A stretch of DNA of 26,435 bases from a virus: the IMG/VR virus record IMGVR_UViG_3300044681_000864, positions 1-26,435 of that record, one strand, 5' to 3'. Numbering within the stretch: position 1 is the stretch's first letter; the number at the start of each line of letters is the position of its first letter. Below, one piece after another: positions 21,547-26,435 of this stretch. The notes beneath the pieces are model-generated. The model did not search any database, was not told where the DNA came from, and saw only the letters and a program-made list of their open reading frames with translations. The position numbers and the translations under genes are program-made.

Positions 21547-22215
21547 TTAGTTGAATTTTTTCTTTTGCCAAAATAATTTTCTATAGGCTCCAGGGAAATG
21601 TCCCTTAACTTCTTTTTCTCTTTTGTCCATTTCTTCTTGACTATATGTTTTAATATTAGAATTCCAATCAGATCTTTTTATTGGTATTAATTGATAAATT
21701 GGAGTCCCTTTTGGTATTACCCCTTCAAAATTATTATGTAAATAAAATGGAAAGTTTGCGGTAGTTCCATGATTATAGATATCAGCATCAATAATACCAG
21801 TTAATGTAGTAAATGGGAGATCAATTCTATTTATTGGATGTGTTAGCATAATACTCCAACCATCTGGCAATATTGGTTTCCATTGTAATTGCCAAACAAA
21901 CTCTATATCATAAAAAGTGTTATAAATTTTTGGAGAAACTTCTGGCCTACGCTTTATCATTTTTGGATTTGAGTTATCTATTACAATAGGCAAACCACCA
22001 TCATCTCTTTCTATAATAATATCAGACCATGTTTCCTGTATATATCCATGAGATAATCCATCAATAAAAGGAACACACTTTTTTAACTGTGATAAAGATT
22101 CTGAATTATTCTTAATGTCTTTATACCAATCAGGAATATATTTTTTTGCTGACTGTGGAGGTATTACGTTTTCTTCTGCAATTTTACTTATTGGGAAAAA
22201 AGATATATCTTTCAT
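21547..22215 (-). CDS. IPDWYK-family conserved phage-type protein, distant copy
   Basis: A 222-aa member of the family at 976 and 1695. It has KYIPDWYKDIK near residue 26, KKCVPFIDGLSHGYIQETWS, PDGWSIMLTHPINRIDLPF, and NNFEGVIPKGTPIYQLIPIK. It lies about 19 kb away on the other strand, 10 nt after the flavin monooxygenase gene, so the two are probably co-transcribed. No strong ribosome site precedes its ATG. Function unknown. Confidence 0.83.
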   Translation of the reverse strand: MKDISFFPISKIAEENVIPPQSAKKYIPDWYKDIKNNSESLSQLKKCVPFIDGLSHGYIQETWSDIIIERDDGGLPIVIDNSNPKMIKRRPEVSPKIYNTFYDIEFVWQLQWKPILPDGWSIMLTHPINRIDLPFTTLTGIIDADIYNHGTTANFPFYLHNNFEGVIPKGTPIYQLIPIKRSDWNSNIKTYSQEEMDKREKEVKGHFPGAYRKLFWQKKKFN

Positions 22216-22225
22216 TTAATAGCCA

Positions 22226-23047
22226 CTAATCTAATATGTTATTATTTTCTGTCATATATTTTACTAACTTTAATAGGTTATCAATATTTTCTTGATCAGT
22301 ATGTATCATAAATTCATTTATATTGTACTGAGTTGATATATCTTTTATTTGCCTTATTACTTCTTCAAAAGTTCCACTTATTGGATGATGGGGGTCCTTT
22401 TTAAATTGATAGTTATGATACTTTATTTCAGAAGGATCTTGACCAGGATTTAGAATTAGAGGATCTATTACTAATATTGGAGTCGAAGTTGTAATTTTAT
22501 CTCTAAATATCCAATCGGTTATGATTATATAGTCTGTATAAATATTTGCAATATTTATTGTTAAATCAGAAGATCCAACTACTGCTAATCTTGTATTAAA
22601 TGCATCAACGCTTCCTTTTCTTTTATTCATTATAAAATAAAATTTTTCCATCCAGCCCCTAGTCATCTTTACTCTTTTTTCATGACTGTCTATCTCTGAA
22701 GGATCTCTTGGATAATATTCCATGGCCATTTGTTGAAATTCTTCGCTATATCTACCAGCAACTAGGTTTAGGTCTAATCTATTTTTGCCATATTGTTGAG
22801 CAGAATGAAAAGACTTTGCTAAATATTCTGGAGTGACTGCATATGCGCCTACTGCAAGCATCATTCTAATTTTGTTAGTTGACCTAAAAACATCGGGCAT
22901 ATGTAATAAAAAATCTTGCCCTTCAGGCCCATAAGGCAAAAGCACTGAAGATACTCCCACATCTTCTAGTGTTTTAGCCATTATCGTTAAGCCCTCTGAA
23001 GTATTTGGCCAATGAATTCTTTGCATCCAATGAAATTCTATAGACAT
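22226..23047 (-). CDS. Luciferase-like (LLM class) flavin-dependent monooxygenase
   Basis: A 273-aa protein related to the alkanesulfonate monooxygenase SsuD branch: FHWMQRIHWP at the start, SSVLLPYGPEGQDFLLHM, LAVGAYAVTPEYLAKSFHSA, then RLDLNLVAGRYSEEF. It is shorter than SsuD (about 380 aa), and the cysteine in the GRSCED stretch of SsuD is glycine here (GPEGQD). Such enzymes need FMNH2 from a reductase; none is encoded nearby. Leaderless from ATG 23047. Substrate unknown. Confidence 0.82.
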   Translation of the reverse strand: MSIEFHWMQRIHWPNTSEGLTIMAKTLEDVGVSSVLLPYGPEGQDFLLHMPDVFRSTNKIRMMLAVGAYAVTPEYLAKSFHSAQQYGKNRLDLNLVAGRYSEEFQQMAMEYYPRDPSEIDSHEKRVKMTRGWMEKFYFIMNKRKGSVDAFNTRLAVVGSSDLTINIANIYTDYIIITDWIFRDKITTSTPILVIDPLILNPGQDPSEIKYHNYQFKKDPHHPISGTFEEVIRQIKDISTQYNINEFMIHTDQENIDNLLKLVKYMTENNNILD

Positions 23048-23053
23048 AGTCGT

Positions 23054-23059
23054 ATTATA
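23054..23059 (-). promoter_or_regulatory. -10 box (TATAAT) of a leaderless gene
   Basis: Minus-strand TATAAT ending 6 nt before ATG 23047. It overlaps the stop of the 76-aa gene upstream, so the monooxygenase and IPDWYK genes can be expressed separately from that operon. Confidence 0.65.
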
Positions 23060-23285
23060 CCCTGTATTTAGTTTTTATCCATGACCCTATTTTGCAGTTC
23101 ATTACCTTATCTCTTAGAATTTCTGCAAATGTAGGATGAGCAATCTCAGAACCTATATATTCTTGTCCTGTTTCTAAATCAACCAATTTCCATTTTCCAG
23201 GTGCTCTGGTGTGTATGATTAGATCTATTGGATGATCATAATCATTTACCTCTGATCCGTCCAAAAGTTTTCTTTTTTTATTCAT
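23055..23285 (-). CDS. 76-aa hypothetical protein, paralogue of 23604-23774
   Basis: Starts at the ATG overlapping the previous stop (ATGA). The core LIIHTRAPGKWKLVDLETGQ followed by EYIG resembles the core of the 56-aa protein two genes upstream (TLKTKCPEKYMLIDRQTGDV, then YIA), so the two are probably paralogues sharing a small beta-sheet domain. No family recognised. Confidence 0.7.
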   Translation of the reverse strand: MNKKRKLLDGSEVNDYDHPIDLIIHTRAPGKWKLVDLETGQEYIGSEIAHPTFAEILRDKVMNCKIGSWIKTKYRV

Positions 23286-23626
23286 TTATTAATTATCCTA
23301 AATGCATCGCCTGTCCATTCATCTTGAAAATCCCAGTCTGTCCACTTTTCCCAATATGGAATTCCATCTTCGTCATAATCATTCCATCCATCTCCACTCA
23401 TATCAAAACTCCACTCATAGAATGAACCAAACTTATAATATACTGGCCATGTGATCTTCCATATAAACGAATGTAATTTATACCGCCATCCAAAATTTTC
23501 TAATTCATCCTGATATGAGATACGCATAATTGACCATCCTGCAATTTCTCCACACATATTAGCAAACCACCGTAATGGTGGACGGGCTTTATCAATCTTA
23601 ATACTAGTTTCTATTTGGTCCACCAC
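23282..23626 (-). CDS. 114-aa tryptophan-rich hypothetical protein
   Basis: Starts at a GTG with GGGAG 7 nt upstream; there is no ATG nearby. It contains about a dozen tryptophans, with WSFDMSGDGWNDYDEDGIPY and WEKWTDWDFQDEWTGDAFR in the acidic C-terminal half. It overlaps its upstream neighbour by 23 nt and the next gene by 4 nt. No family recognised; overlap pattern and ribosome site support it. Confidence 0.7.
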   Translation of the reverse strand: MVDQIETSIKIDKARPPLRWFANMCGEIAGWSIMRISYQDELENFGWRYKLHSFIWKITWPVYYKFGSFYEWSFDMSGDGWNDYDEDGIPYWEKWTDWDFQDEWTGDAFRIINK

Positions 23627-23774
23627 GAACTAACTCCCATTCCCCTGTTTCTTTTGCAATATAAACATCTCCTGTTTGCCTATCTATAAGCATATATTTT
23701 TCAGGGCATTTAGTTTTAAGTGTAACCACAACTGGTTTTTCTAATTCTGCAAACTCAATAGACTTTCTACTCAT
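23604..23774 (-). CDS. 56-aa hypothetical protein, paralogue of 23055-23285
   Basis: The start is set at ATG 23774, where GGAG lies 7 nt upstream and the ATG overlaps the stop of the 50-aa membrane protein. The core is PVVVTLKTKCPEKYMLIDRQ then TGDVYIAKETGEW, similar to the 76-aa protein downstream. A longer frame begins at 23828 but has no ribosome site. Confidence 0.7.
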   Translation of the reverse strand: MSRKSIEFAELEKPVVVTLKTKCPEKYMLIDRQTGDVYIAKETGEWELVRGGPNRN

Positions 23775-23923
23775 ACTAATACTCCCAATAAAAACCCTAT
23801 GATTAAACAGCCAAGACCTACAGTCCAATAATATGTTCTCTGAATATAATCTTTTTCTATTTGCCTTTTAACACTGCGGGGAATGTCAAAATCAATATCA
23901 TAATCATCTAAGTACTCCTTCAC
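23771..23923 (-). CDS. 50-aa single-pass membrane protein
   Basis: Starts at GTG 23923, which overlaps the stop of the zinc-finger gene (GTGA), with AAGGAG 6 nt upstream. An acidic N-terminus (KEYLDDYDIDFDIPRS) is followed by a basic patch and a C-terminal membrane segment, VGLGCLIIGFLLGVLV. Both overlaps and the ribosome site argue for a real gene. Function unknown. Confidence 0.65.
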   Translation of the reverse strand: MKEYLDDYDIDFDIPRSVKRQIEKDYIQRTYYWTVGLGCLIIGFLLGVLV

Positions 23924-24027
23924 TTATGCTCCTTCATATGCCTATTAAGTGTATCATGTGCAAATATACCCCATCGTAACTCTATTTCTTTGTCACAATT
24001 ATCACATATAACAATTCTGTTTGACAT
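23920..24027 (-). CDS. 35-aa C2H2-like zinc-finger protein
   Basis: The product begins MSNRIVICDNCDKEIELRWG and ends with NRHMKEHK: CxxC followed by HxxxH, a complete C2H2-like finger in 35 residues. Its ATG is 6 nt after TATACT (24034-24039) on the minus strand, so the gene is leaderless and leads an operon of five small genes running to 23055. Confidence 0.68.
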   Translation of the reverse strand: MSNRIVICDNCDKEIELRWGIFAHDTLNRHMKEHK

Positions 24028-24033
24028 ATATAT

Positions 24034-24039
24034 AGTATA
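24034..24039 (-). promoter_or_regulatory. -10 box (TATACT) of a leaderless operon
   Basis: Minus-strand TATACT, 6 nt before ATG 24027, just before the stop of the sulfotransferase gene (24042). The sequence around it is an AT-alternating tract. Confidence 0.6.
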
Positions 24040-24041
24040 TA

Positions 24042-24629
24042 TTATTTATACAACTTTGTCAAAAGCATATTATATTTTTGATAAGATGGCTGTAAATCAT
24101 AAGACTCTAACTCTTTTAATACAACCCCATAAAATAGCGTATCCTTGCTGCTGCTAATTCTTCCATTTTCTATATCATCTGTAACTTCCGAAGAAACTAA
24201 TTTTTCAATGATATTAAAGTTAAATTTGGTGCATATTTTTAAAATACCTTCATGTGGATTTGCTATTAATTCTTTAAAGTCCAAAACTAAATTGGCAGAG
24301 TTATAGGCGTAATTGTAAAAAAGATCGTATTTTCTTATTGCCCCTTCAATATACAGTCTTATATTGTCATCTTTATATTTATCTTCAATATAATCAAAAT
24401 ATAAGCCCATAGCAACCCAAGACGTTATGCTTTCTTTTGGATCTCTTGCAACTGTTATTATATTATTTTTTTTATTAATTGGGGTTTTATGTGTATAACA
24501 AAAGTTTATGTCGATATTTTTTTCAATATGGTTAACTAAAAAATTGGCTCCAGATCTTGGGTATGTCGCTACAATAATGTCATATTTAGTATTGCGTAAT
24601 TCTTCAATTCCTACGGGCAATATATTCAT
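24042..24629 (-). CDS. Sulfotransferase-like P-loop protein, second copy
   Basis: A 195-aa protein with the 5'-phosphosulfate loop VATYPRSGANFLVNH (YPRSG at residues 23-27) and the 3'-phosphate motif TVARDPKESITSW (R61). LVLDFKELIANP is the usual later strand and helix. It is compact compared with cellular sulfotransferases. It shares only motifs with the gene at 14949, so the two were probably acquired separately. A -10 box (24638-24643) lies 8 nt upstream. Acceptor unknown. Confidence 0.85.
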   Translation of the reverse strand: MNILPVGIEELRNTKYDIIVATYPRSGANFLVNHIEKNIDINFCYTHKTPINKKNNIITVARDPKESITSWVAMGLYFDYIEDKYKDDNIRLYIEGAIRKYDLFYNYAYNSANLVLDFKELIANPHEGILKICTKFNFNIIEKLVSSEVTDDIENGRISSSKDTLFYGVVLKELESYDLQPSYQKYNMLLTKLYK

Positions 24630-24637
24630 TTGTATTA

Positions 24638-24643
24638 ATTATA
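24638..24643 (-). promoter_or_regulatory. -10 box (TATAAT)
   Basis: Minus-strand TATAAT ending 8 nt before ATG 24629, giving a leader of about 2 nt. No Shine-Dalgarno is present. Confidence 0.55.
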
Positions 24644-24737
24644 TCAGGTTTAAAGTTCGGCGCAAAATAGAAATGTTTAACACCCTATGACCTACACGGT
24701 CAATATAGTTTAATATTCTTAATATCTGCCGTTGCAG

Positions 24738-24869
24738 TCAGGACGGCTGTAGAGACTCATATCCACATCTAGCGCACAAAGTGCGGGTATATGAATTATC
24801 GTCTATTACAACCTCTATGACAGATACGAATGAAGTGTGTAAATGCACAGTAGGATATTTTACAACCAT
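24738..24869 (-). CDS. Possible 43-aa protein with one CxxC knuckle
   Basis: An open frame beginning MVVKYPTVHLHTSFVSVIEV and ending RTLCARCGYESLQPS. CARCGYE is typical of zinc ribbons, but a second metal pair is lacking unless the histidines near residues 9-11 serve. It lies in an otherwise empty stretch between minus-strand genes. No convincing -10 or ribosome site was found, so it may be a remnant. The remaining 24644-24737 shows nothing I can name. Confidence 0.4.
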   Translation of the reverse strand: MVVKYPTVHLHTSFVSVIEVVIDDNSYTRTLCARCGYESLQPS

Positions 24870-24888
24870 TTAATGTTACTGGTTAGTA

Positions 24889-24990
24889 TTAGATAAGTGC
24901 AAAAAATACGGCTGCTGCAACAATAATGGCTACTGAAAGAAGCAACTTAACCTTAACTTCTTTAGACCACTCTTTAGTATTTATAGCCAC
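24889..24990 (-). CDS. 33-aa single-pass membrane protein
   Basis: Starts at GTG 24990 with AGGAGA about 6 nt upstream. The product has a short charged start (INTKEWSKEVKVK) and one membrane helix (LLLSVAIIVAAAVFFALI) to the end. It follows the small zinc protein at 25000-25113 by 9 nt. Topology and ribosome site are good; function unknown. Confidence 0.6.
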   Translation of the reverse strand: MAINTKEWSKEVKVKLLLSVAIIVAAAVFFALI

Positions 24991-24999
24991 AAAAATCTC

Positions 25000-25113
25000 C
25001 TATCCTGCATGCATCCATGTGAAATGCTTTGGGCAGACATCAATGATCTTGCCAGTGTCTTTCTCTGGCTGTGTAAATTCTGCCTTTGCATCACAATAAT
25101 AGCATTTGTCCAT
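25000..25113 (-). CDS. 37-aa zinc-binding protein
   Basis: The product begins MDKCYYCDAKAEFTQPEKDT and continues to VCPKHFTWMHAG: a CxxC knuckle and a CxxH knuckle about 24 residues apart, enough for one zinc site. Its ATG lies 7 nt after a minus-strand TATAAT (25121-25126) inside the end of the preceding gene, so it is likely leaderless with its own promoter. Confidence 0.65.
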   Translation of the reverse strand: MDKCYYCDAKAEFTQPEKDTGKIIDVCPKHFTWMHAG

Positions 25114-25114
25114 A

Positions 25115-25225
25115 TTATTTATTATAACACATAGGGCATTCTAGAATATTAGATTTTCCTGATACTGCATAAAATGTTACGCCACAATTATGGCAGAGAA
25201 TCTTAATTTCTAATTTATTCGTCAT
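25115..25225 (-). CDS. 36-aa zinc-ribbon protein
   Basis: The product begins MTNKLEIKILCHNCGVTFYA and ends ILECPMCYNK, two CxxC knuckles around a beta hairpin, which is a minimal zinc ribbon. The ATG overlaps the preceding gene by 11 nt. A -10 box for the following gene lies within its final codons. Confidence 0.65.
   Translation of the reverse strand: MTNKLEIKILCHNCGVTFYAVSGKSNILECPMCYNK
25121..25126 (-). promoter_or_regulatory. -10 box (TATAAT) inside the preceding gene
   Basis: Minus-strand TATAAT, 7 nt before ATG 25113. It overlaps the last codons of the 36-aa zinc-ribbon gene, so a coding stretch doubles as promoter. Confidence 0.5.
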
Positions 25226-25349
25226 ATTCATTTAACTCTTTTAATATCTGTTCTGCCAACTCTTTGGCGATTCTGTCCTTATGCTTGCCTTTTAAATAGT
25301 CATAGATAATATCAGAAATAATATCAACCTTAGATTCACGAGATAGCAT
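25215..25349 (-). CDS. 44-aa helical hypothetical protein
   Basis: Starts at ATG 25349, 7 nt after TATAAT (25357-25362); an ATG three codons earlier overlaps the -10 box and so cannot be in the transcript. The product MLSRESKVDIISDIIYDYLK continues with KDRIAKELAEQILKELNEYDE, an amphipathic helical protein. It heads a run of tiny minus-strand genes. No family recognised. Confidence 0.62.
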   Translation of the reverse strand: MLSRESKVDIISDIIYDYLKGKHKDRIAKELAEQILKELNEYDE

Positions 25350-25356
25350 GATGTAC

Positions 25357-25385
25357 ATTATACGGGGTATTTGCGAGGGTATAAT
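25357..25385. promoter_or_regulatory. Divergent -10 boxes of two leaderless genes
   Basis: TATAAT on the minus strand (25357-25362) is 7 nt from ATG 25349, and TATAAT on the plus strand (25380-25385) is 6 nt from ATG 25392. This is the switch point between the long minus-strand block and the plus-strand genes at the right end. Confidence 0.65.
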
Positions 25386-25391
25386 AAAGCC

Positions 25392-25712
25392 ATGGACCCT
25401 ACCATCCTATATATAATATATCACCCCCAATATAATGCTATAAAGGTAGGAATAGGAGATATTTCTGGGAAAAGGTTTAAAGCCCATAGGACCAAAGGAT
25501 GGGAATTAGTAGCATATTGGTATTTTCAAAATCGGCGGGGAGCCAGAAGAGTAGAATCTATAGTAGTACAAACACTAAGGGACAAATATGGACATTTTCT
25601 AGATAAGAGCAATATGCCATATGGGGGATATACGGAGACATTTAATGCCAAGAAGATATCCAAAAAGAGATTAATGGCTATGGTCAATAAGGCTATAAAG
25701 GGTGTTTCGTAA
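25392..25712 (+). CDS. GIY-YIG-superfamily-like protein (T5orf172/MUG113 type)
   Basis: About 106 aa, leaderless from ATG 25392; an earlier frame start (25371) lies upstream of the promoter. ILYIIYHPQYNAIKVGIGDI gives the YII and VGI strands, KRFKAHRTKGWELVAYW the arginine helix, and RRVESIVVQTLRDKYG the catalytic-glutamate helix. GGYTETF is a common ending in actinobacterial relatives. Such domains cut DNA, but some phage versions are not characterised. Confidence 0.72.
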   Translation: MDPTILYIIYHPQYNAIKVGIGDISGKRFKAHRTKGWELVAYWYFQNRRGARRVESIVVQTLRDKYGHFLDKSNMPYGGYTETFNAKKISKKRLMAMVNKAIKGVS

Positions 25713-25738
25713 TCTTTTTATACCCCGATTTTTATAAA

Positions 25739-25758
25739 TATCCACAGGTTTATCCACA
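25739..25758 (+). promoter_or_regulatory. Two DnaA-box-like sites
   Basis: TATCCACA (25739-25746) and TTATCCACA (25750-25758) lie one helical turn apart in the same orientation. Both match the actinobacterial/E. coli DnaA-box core TTNTCCACA closely. They sit in an AT-rich gap just before repeats. Confidence 0.5.
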
Positions 25759-25785
25759 GAAAAATCTTACTGATTATATTTCTAT

Positions 25786-26016
25786 ATGGGGTTAAAGTGG
25801 AGTAAAGTGGAGGATAGTGGAGTATGGAGCGTTTTCGAAGGGGGCGCCGTAAAAACCATAAACCTTCAAACCTTATATCCTCATATACCATATATGCCCA
25901 ATATTGTCAAACCATATATTGTTGGGCATTATACATGCAATAAAATGGTTTGTCAAATTGGATATATGCATGAATATGCCCATAATGTTTCAGGGATTTT
26001 TATCGAAATATCGTAA
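25786..26016 (+). CDS. Possible 76-aa protein overlapping repeat region
   Basis: An open frame starting MGLKWSKVEDSGVWSVFEGG and ending YAHNVSGIFIEIS. TATATT lies 5 nt before its ATG, near the leaderless spacing used elsewhere. Against a gene: the first codons are made of the AGTGGAG repeats, the interior holds an inverted repeat, and no family is recognisable. Confidence 0.4.
   Translation: MGLKWSKVEDSGVWSVFEGGAVKTINLQTLYPHIPYMPNIVKPYIVGHYTCNKMVCQIGYMHEYAHNVSGIFIEIS
25796..25822 (+). repeat. Three AGTGGAG repeats, 10-bp period
   Basis: AGTGGAG occurs at 25796-25802, 25806-25812 and 25816-25822, exactly one DNA turn apart, with a fourth imperfect TATGGAG at 25823-25829. The sites begin 38 nt after the second DnaA-box-like site. 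Phased short repeats of this kind are typical of initiator binding sites. Confidence 0.7.
25894..25929. repeat. Inverted repeat ATGCCCAA/TTGGGCAT
   Basis: Perfect 8-bp arms at 25894-25901 and 25922-25929 with a 20-nt spacer. Another ATGCCCAT lies near 25975. It may be a cruciform or a dimer binding site; there is no T tract, so it is not a terminator. Confidence 0.5.
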
Positions 26017-26083
26017 TAAGTTTTAAATAAATCCAAAAAAGATTTAAAAGGTTTGAAAAAGTTTTAAAACCAAGGAATATGGT

Positions 26084-26305
26084 TTATTGTTTACTATTAG
26101 GGGTATTTGTGTTATGATCGTAATCTTTTTTATTCCCCGCCTGATGCTGCGCCCGCCATTCGGCCCTGTCAAAATTCGGCGGGGTAAAAGAAAAATACTT
26201 ACCTAATCCAATAGCCTTAGTAAAAGCAACAAAGGCATTATGTAAACCAATATCATCATTATTTGCTGCTTTTGGAAAATTCATTCTATAAAAATGTCTT
26301 GGCAT
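26084..26305 (-). CDS. Probable 73-aa hypothetical protein
   Basis: Starts at ATG 26305, 6 nt after TATGAT (26312-26317), the leaderless layout of this genome. The product begins MPRHFYRMNFPKAANNDDIG and contains FSFTPPNFDRAEWRAQHQAG, then a polar asparagine-rich tail. It is basic and soluble. No family recognised. It lies in the repeat-rich right end, so some caution is due. Beyond it, 26318-26435 shows only the second 33-bp repeat and no convincing gene. Confidence 0.5.
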   Translation of the reverse strand: MPRHFYRMNFPKAANNDDIGLHNAFVAFTKAIGLGKYFSFTPPNFDRAEWRAQHQAGNKKDYDHNTNTPNSKQ

Positions 26306-26311
26306 AACATA

Positions 26312-26317
26312 ATCATA
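26312..26317 (-). promoter_or_regulatory. -10 box (TATGAT) of a leaderless gene
   Basis: Minus-strand TATGAT ending 6 nt before ATG 26305. It is a weaker match than the TATAAT boxes elsewhere but has the same spacing. Confidence 0.45.
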
Positions 26318-26435
26318 ACACCATTTATATGGTTTGAAAATATTTCAGGGATTTCGTAATGTTCTTCGTAATAAGATATTTCAAAATTTGGATACCAAAG
26401 GTCCCTCGGGCGTTTTACTCTACCTCATCCTCGAA

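Larger units (their letters stand above)
25988..26375 (+). repeat. Pair of 33-bp bipartite direct repeats
   Basis: TTTCAGGGATTT, 11 nt, TCGTAATAAG occurs at 25988-26020 and again at 26343-26375. The outer blocks (12 and 10 nt) are identical and the spacing is conserved, while the 11-nt cores differ. The distance between copies is 355 bp. The 26-kb end region also repeats CGTAATC-T-tract-CCCCG at 25708-25727 and 26119-26139. Confidence 0.7.

Noticed and set aside
26281-26424. Minus-strand open frame of 48 codons with protein-like sequence (NFEISYYEEHYEIPEIF)
   Set aside because: It has no start codon after the upstream stop at 26425-26427 except internal ATGs giving 11 aa or fewer than 15 aa, and it overlaps the 73-aa frame and a repeat. 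A frameshifted remnant is possible but not supported.

Overview
The window looks like part of an AT-rich (about one third GC by eye), densely packed phage or phage-like mobile genome with an actinobacterial host. Evidence for a phage is the tight gene packing with ATGA/TAATG overlaps, many tiny zinc-ribbon proteins, lone tRNA genes, HNH and GIY-YIG-like nucleases, a pyrimidine-dimer glycosylase-like protein and a possible holin-like protein. Evidence for an actinobacterial host is a complete WhiB protein, FmdB-like and DUF7455-like zinc proteins, and many leaderless genes whose TATAAT-type -10 box lies 6-7 nt before the ATG. A low-GC freshwater actinobacterium is my best guess. No terminase, portal, capsid or tail gene is certain here, so an integrated element or plasmid is not excluded.

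Layout. 1-303: the C-terminal end of a catalase-peroxidase (KatG) and a tRNA-Thr(TGT). 324-7021: plus-strand accessory cluster with a possible distant relative plus two clear members of an IPDWYK protein family, two PF11397-like glycosyltransferases (one with a degenerate metal motif), two 2-oxoglutarate/Fe(II) oxygenases and a NodU/CmcH-type carbamoyltransferase. 7021-12115: run of small genes (DUF2061, FmdB-like, DUF7455-like, SNase-like nuclease, SLOG-like, WhiB, dimer glycosylase, zinc ribbon, another 2OG oxygenase, XapX, holin-like), ending in a bidirectional terminator. 12158-16360: a divergent promoter with a palindrome separates a minus-strand 2OG oxygenase from a plus-strand cluster of truncated 2-hydroxyacid dehydrogenase, 2OG oxygenase, RsmI-like methylase, sulfotransferase and second RsmI-like methylase. 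16368-18057: Hsp20, HNH nuclease, a phage protein and a small basic protein.

18054-19786 (minus): a 52-aa protein, a 2OG-like oxygenase, an SGNH hydrolase and a 26-aa cationic peptide. 19819-21350: SAM methyltransferase, CDGSH iron-sulfur protein (minus) and Stealth-like glycosyltransferase. 21351-21501 (minus): tRNA-Leu(TAA) and tRNA with CAT anticodon behind a sigma70-type promoter. 21547-25349 (minus): another IPDWYK protein, a luciferase-like monooxygenase, small proteins, a sulfotransferase and tiny zinc proteins. 25392-26435: GIY-YIG-like protein, then a repeat-rich stretch with DnaA-box-like sites.

How the genes may work together: six 2OG oxygenases, two sulfotransferases, three SAM-methylase-like enzymes, three glycosyltransferase-like proteins, a carbamoyltransferase, an SGNH hydrolase and a flavin monooxygenase in 26 kb suggest a broad tailoring repertoire for a glycan, protein, RNA or small molecule. 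The substrate cannot be read from the sequence. The three tRNAs can read A-ending codons (UUA, ACA and, if lysidine-modified, AUA), which fits AT-rich gene expression.
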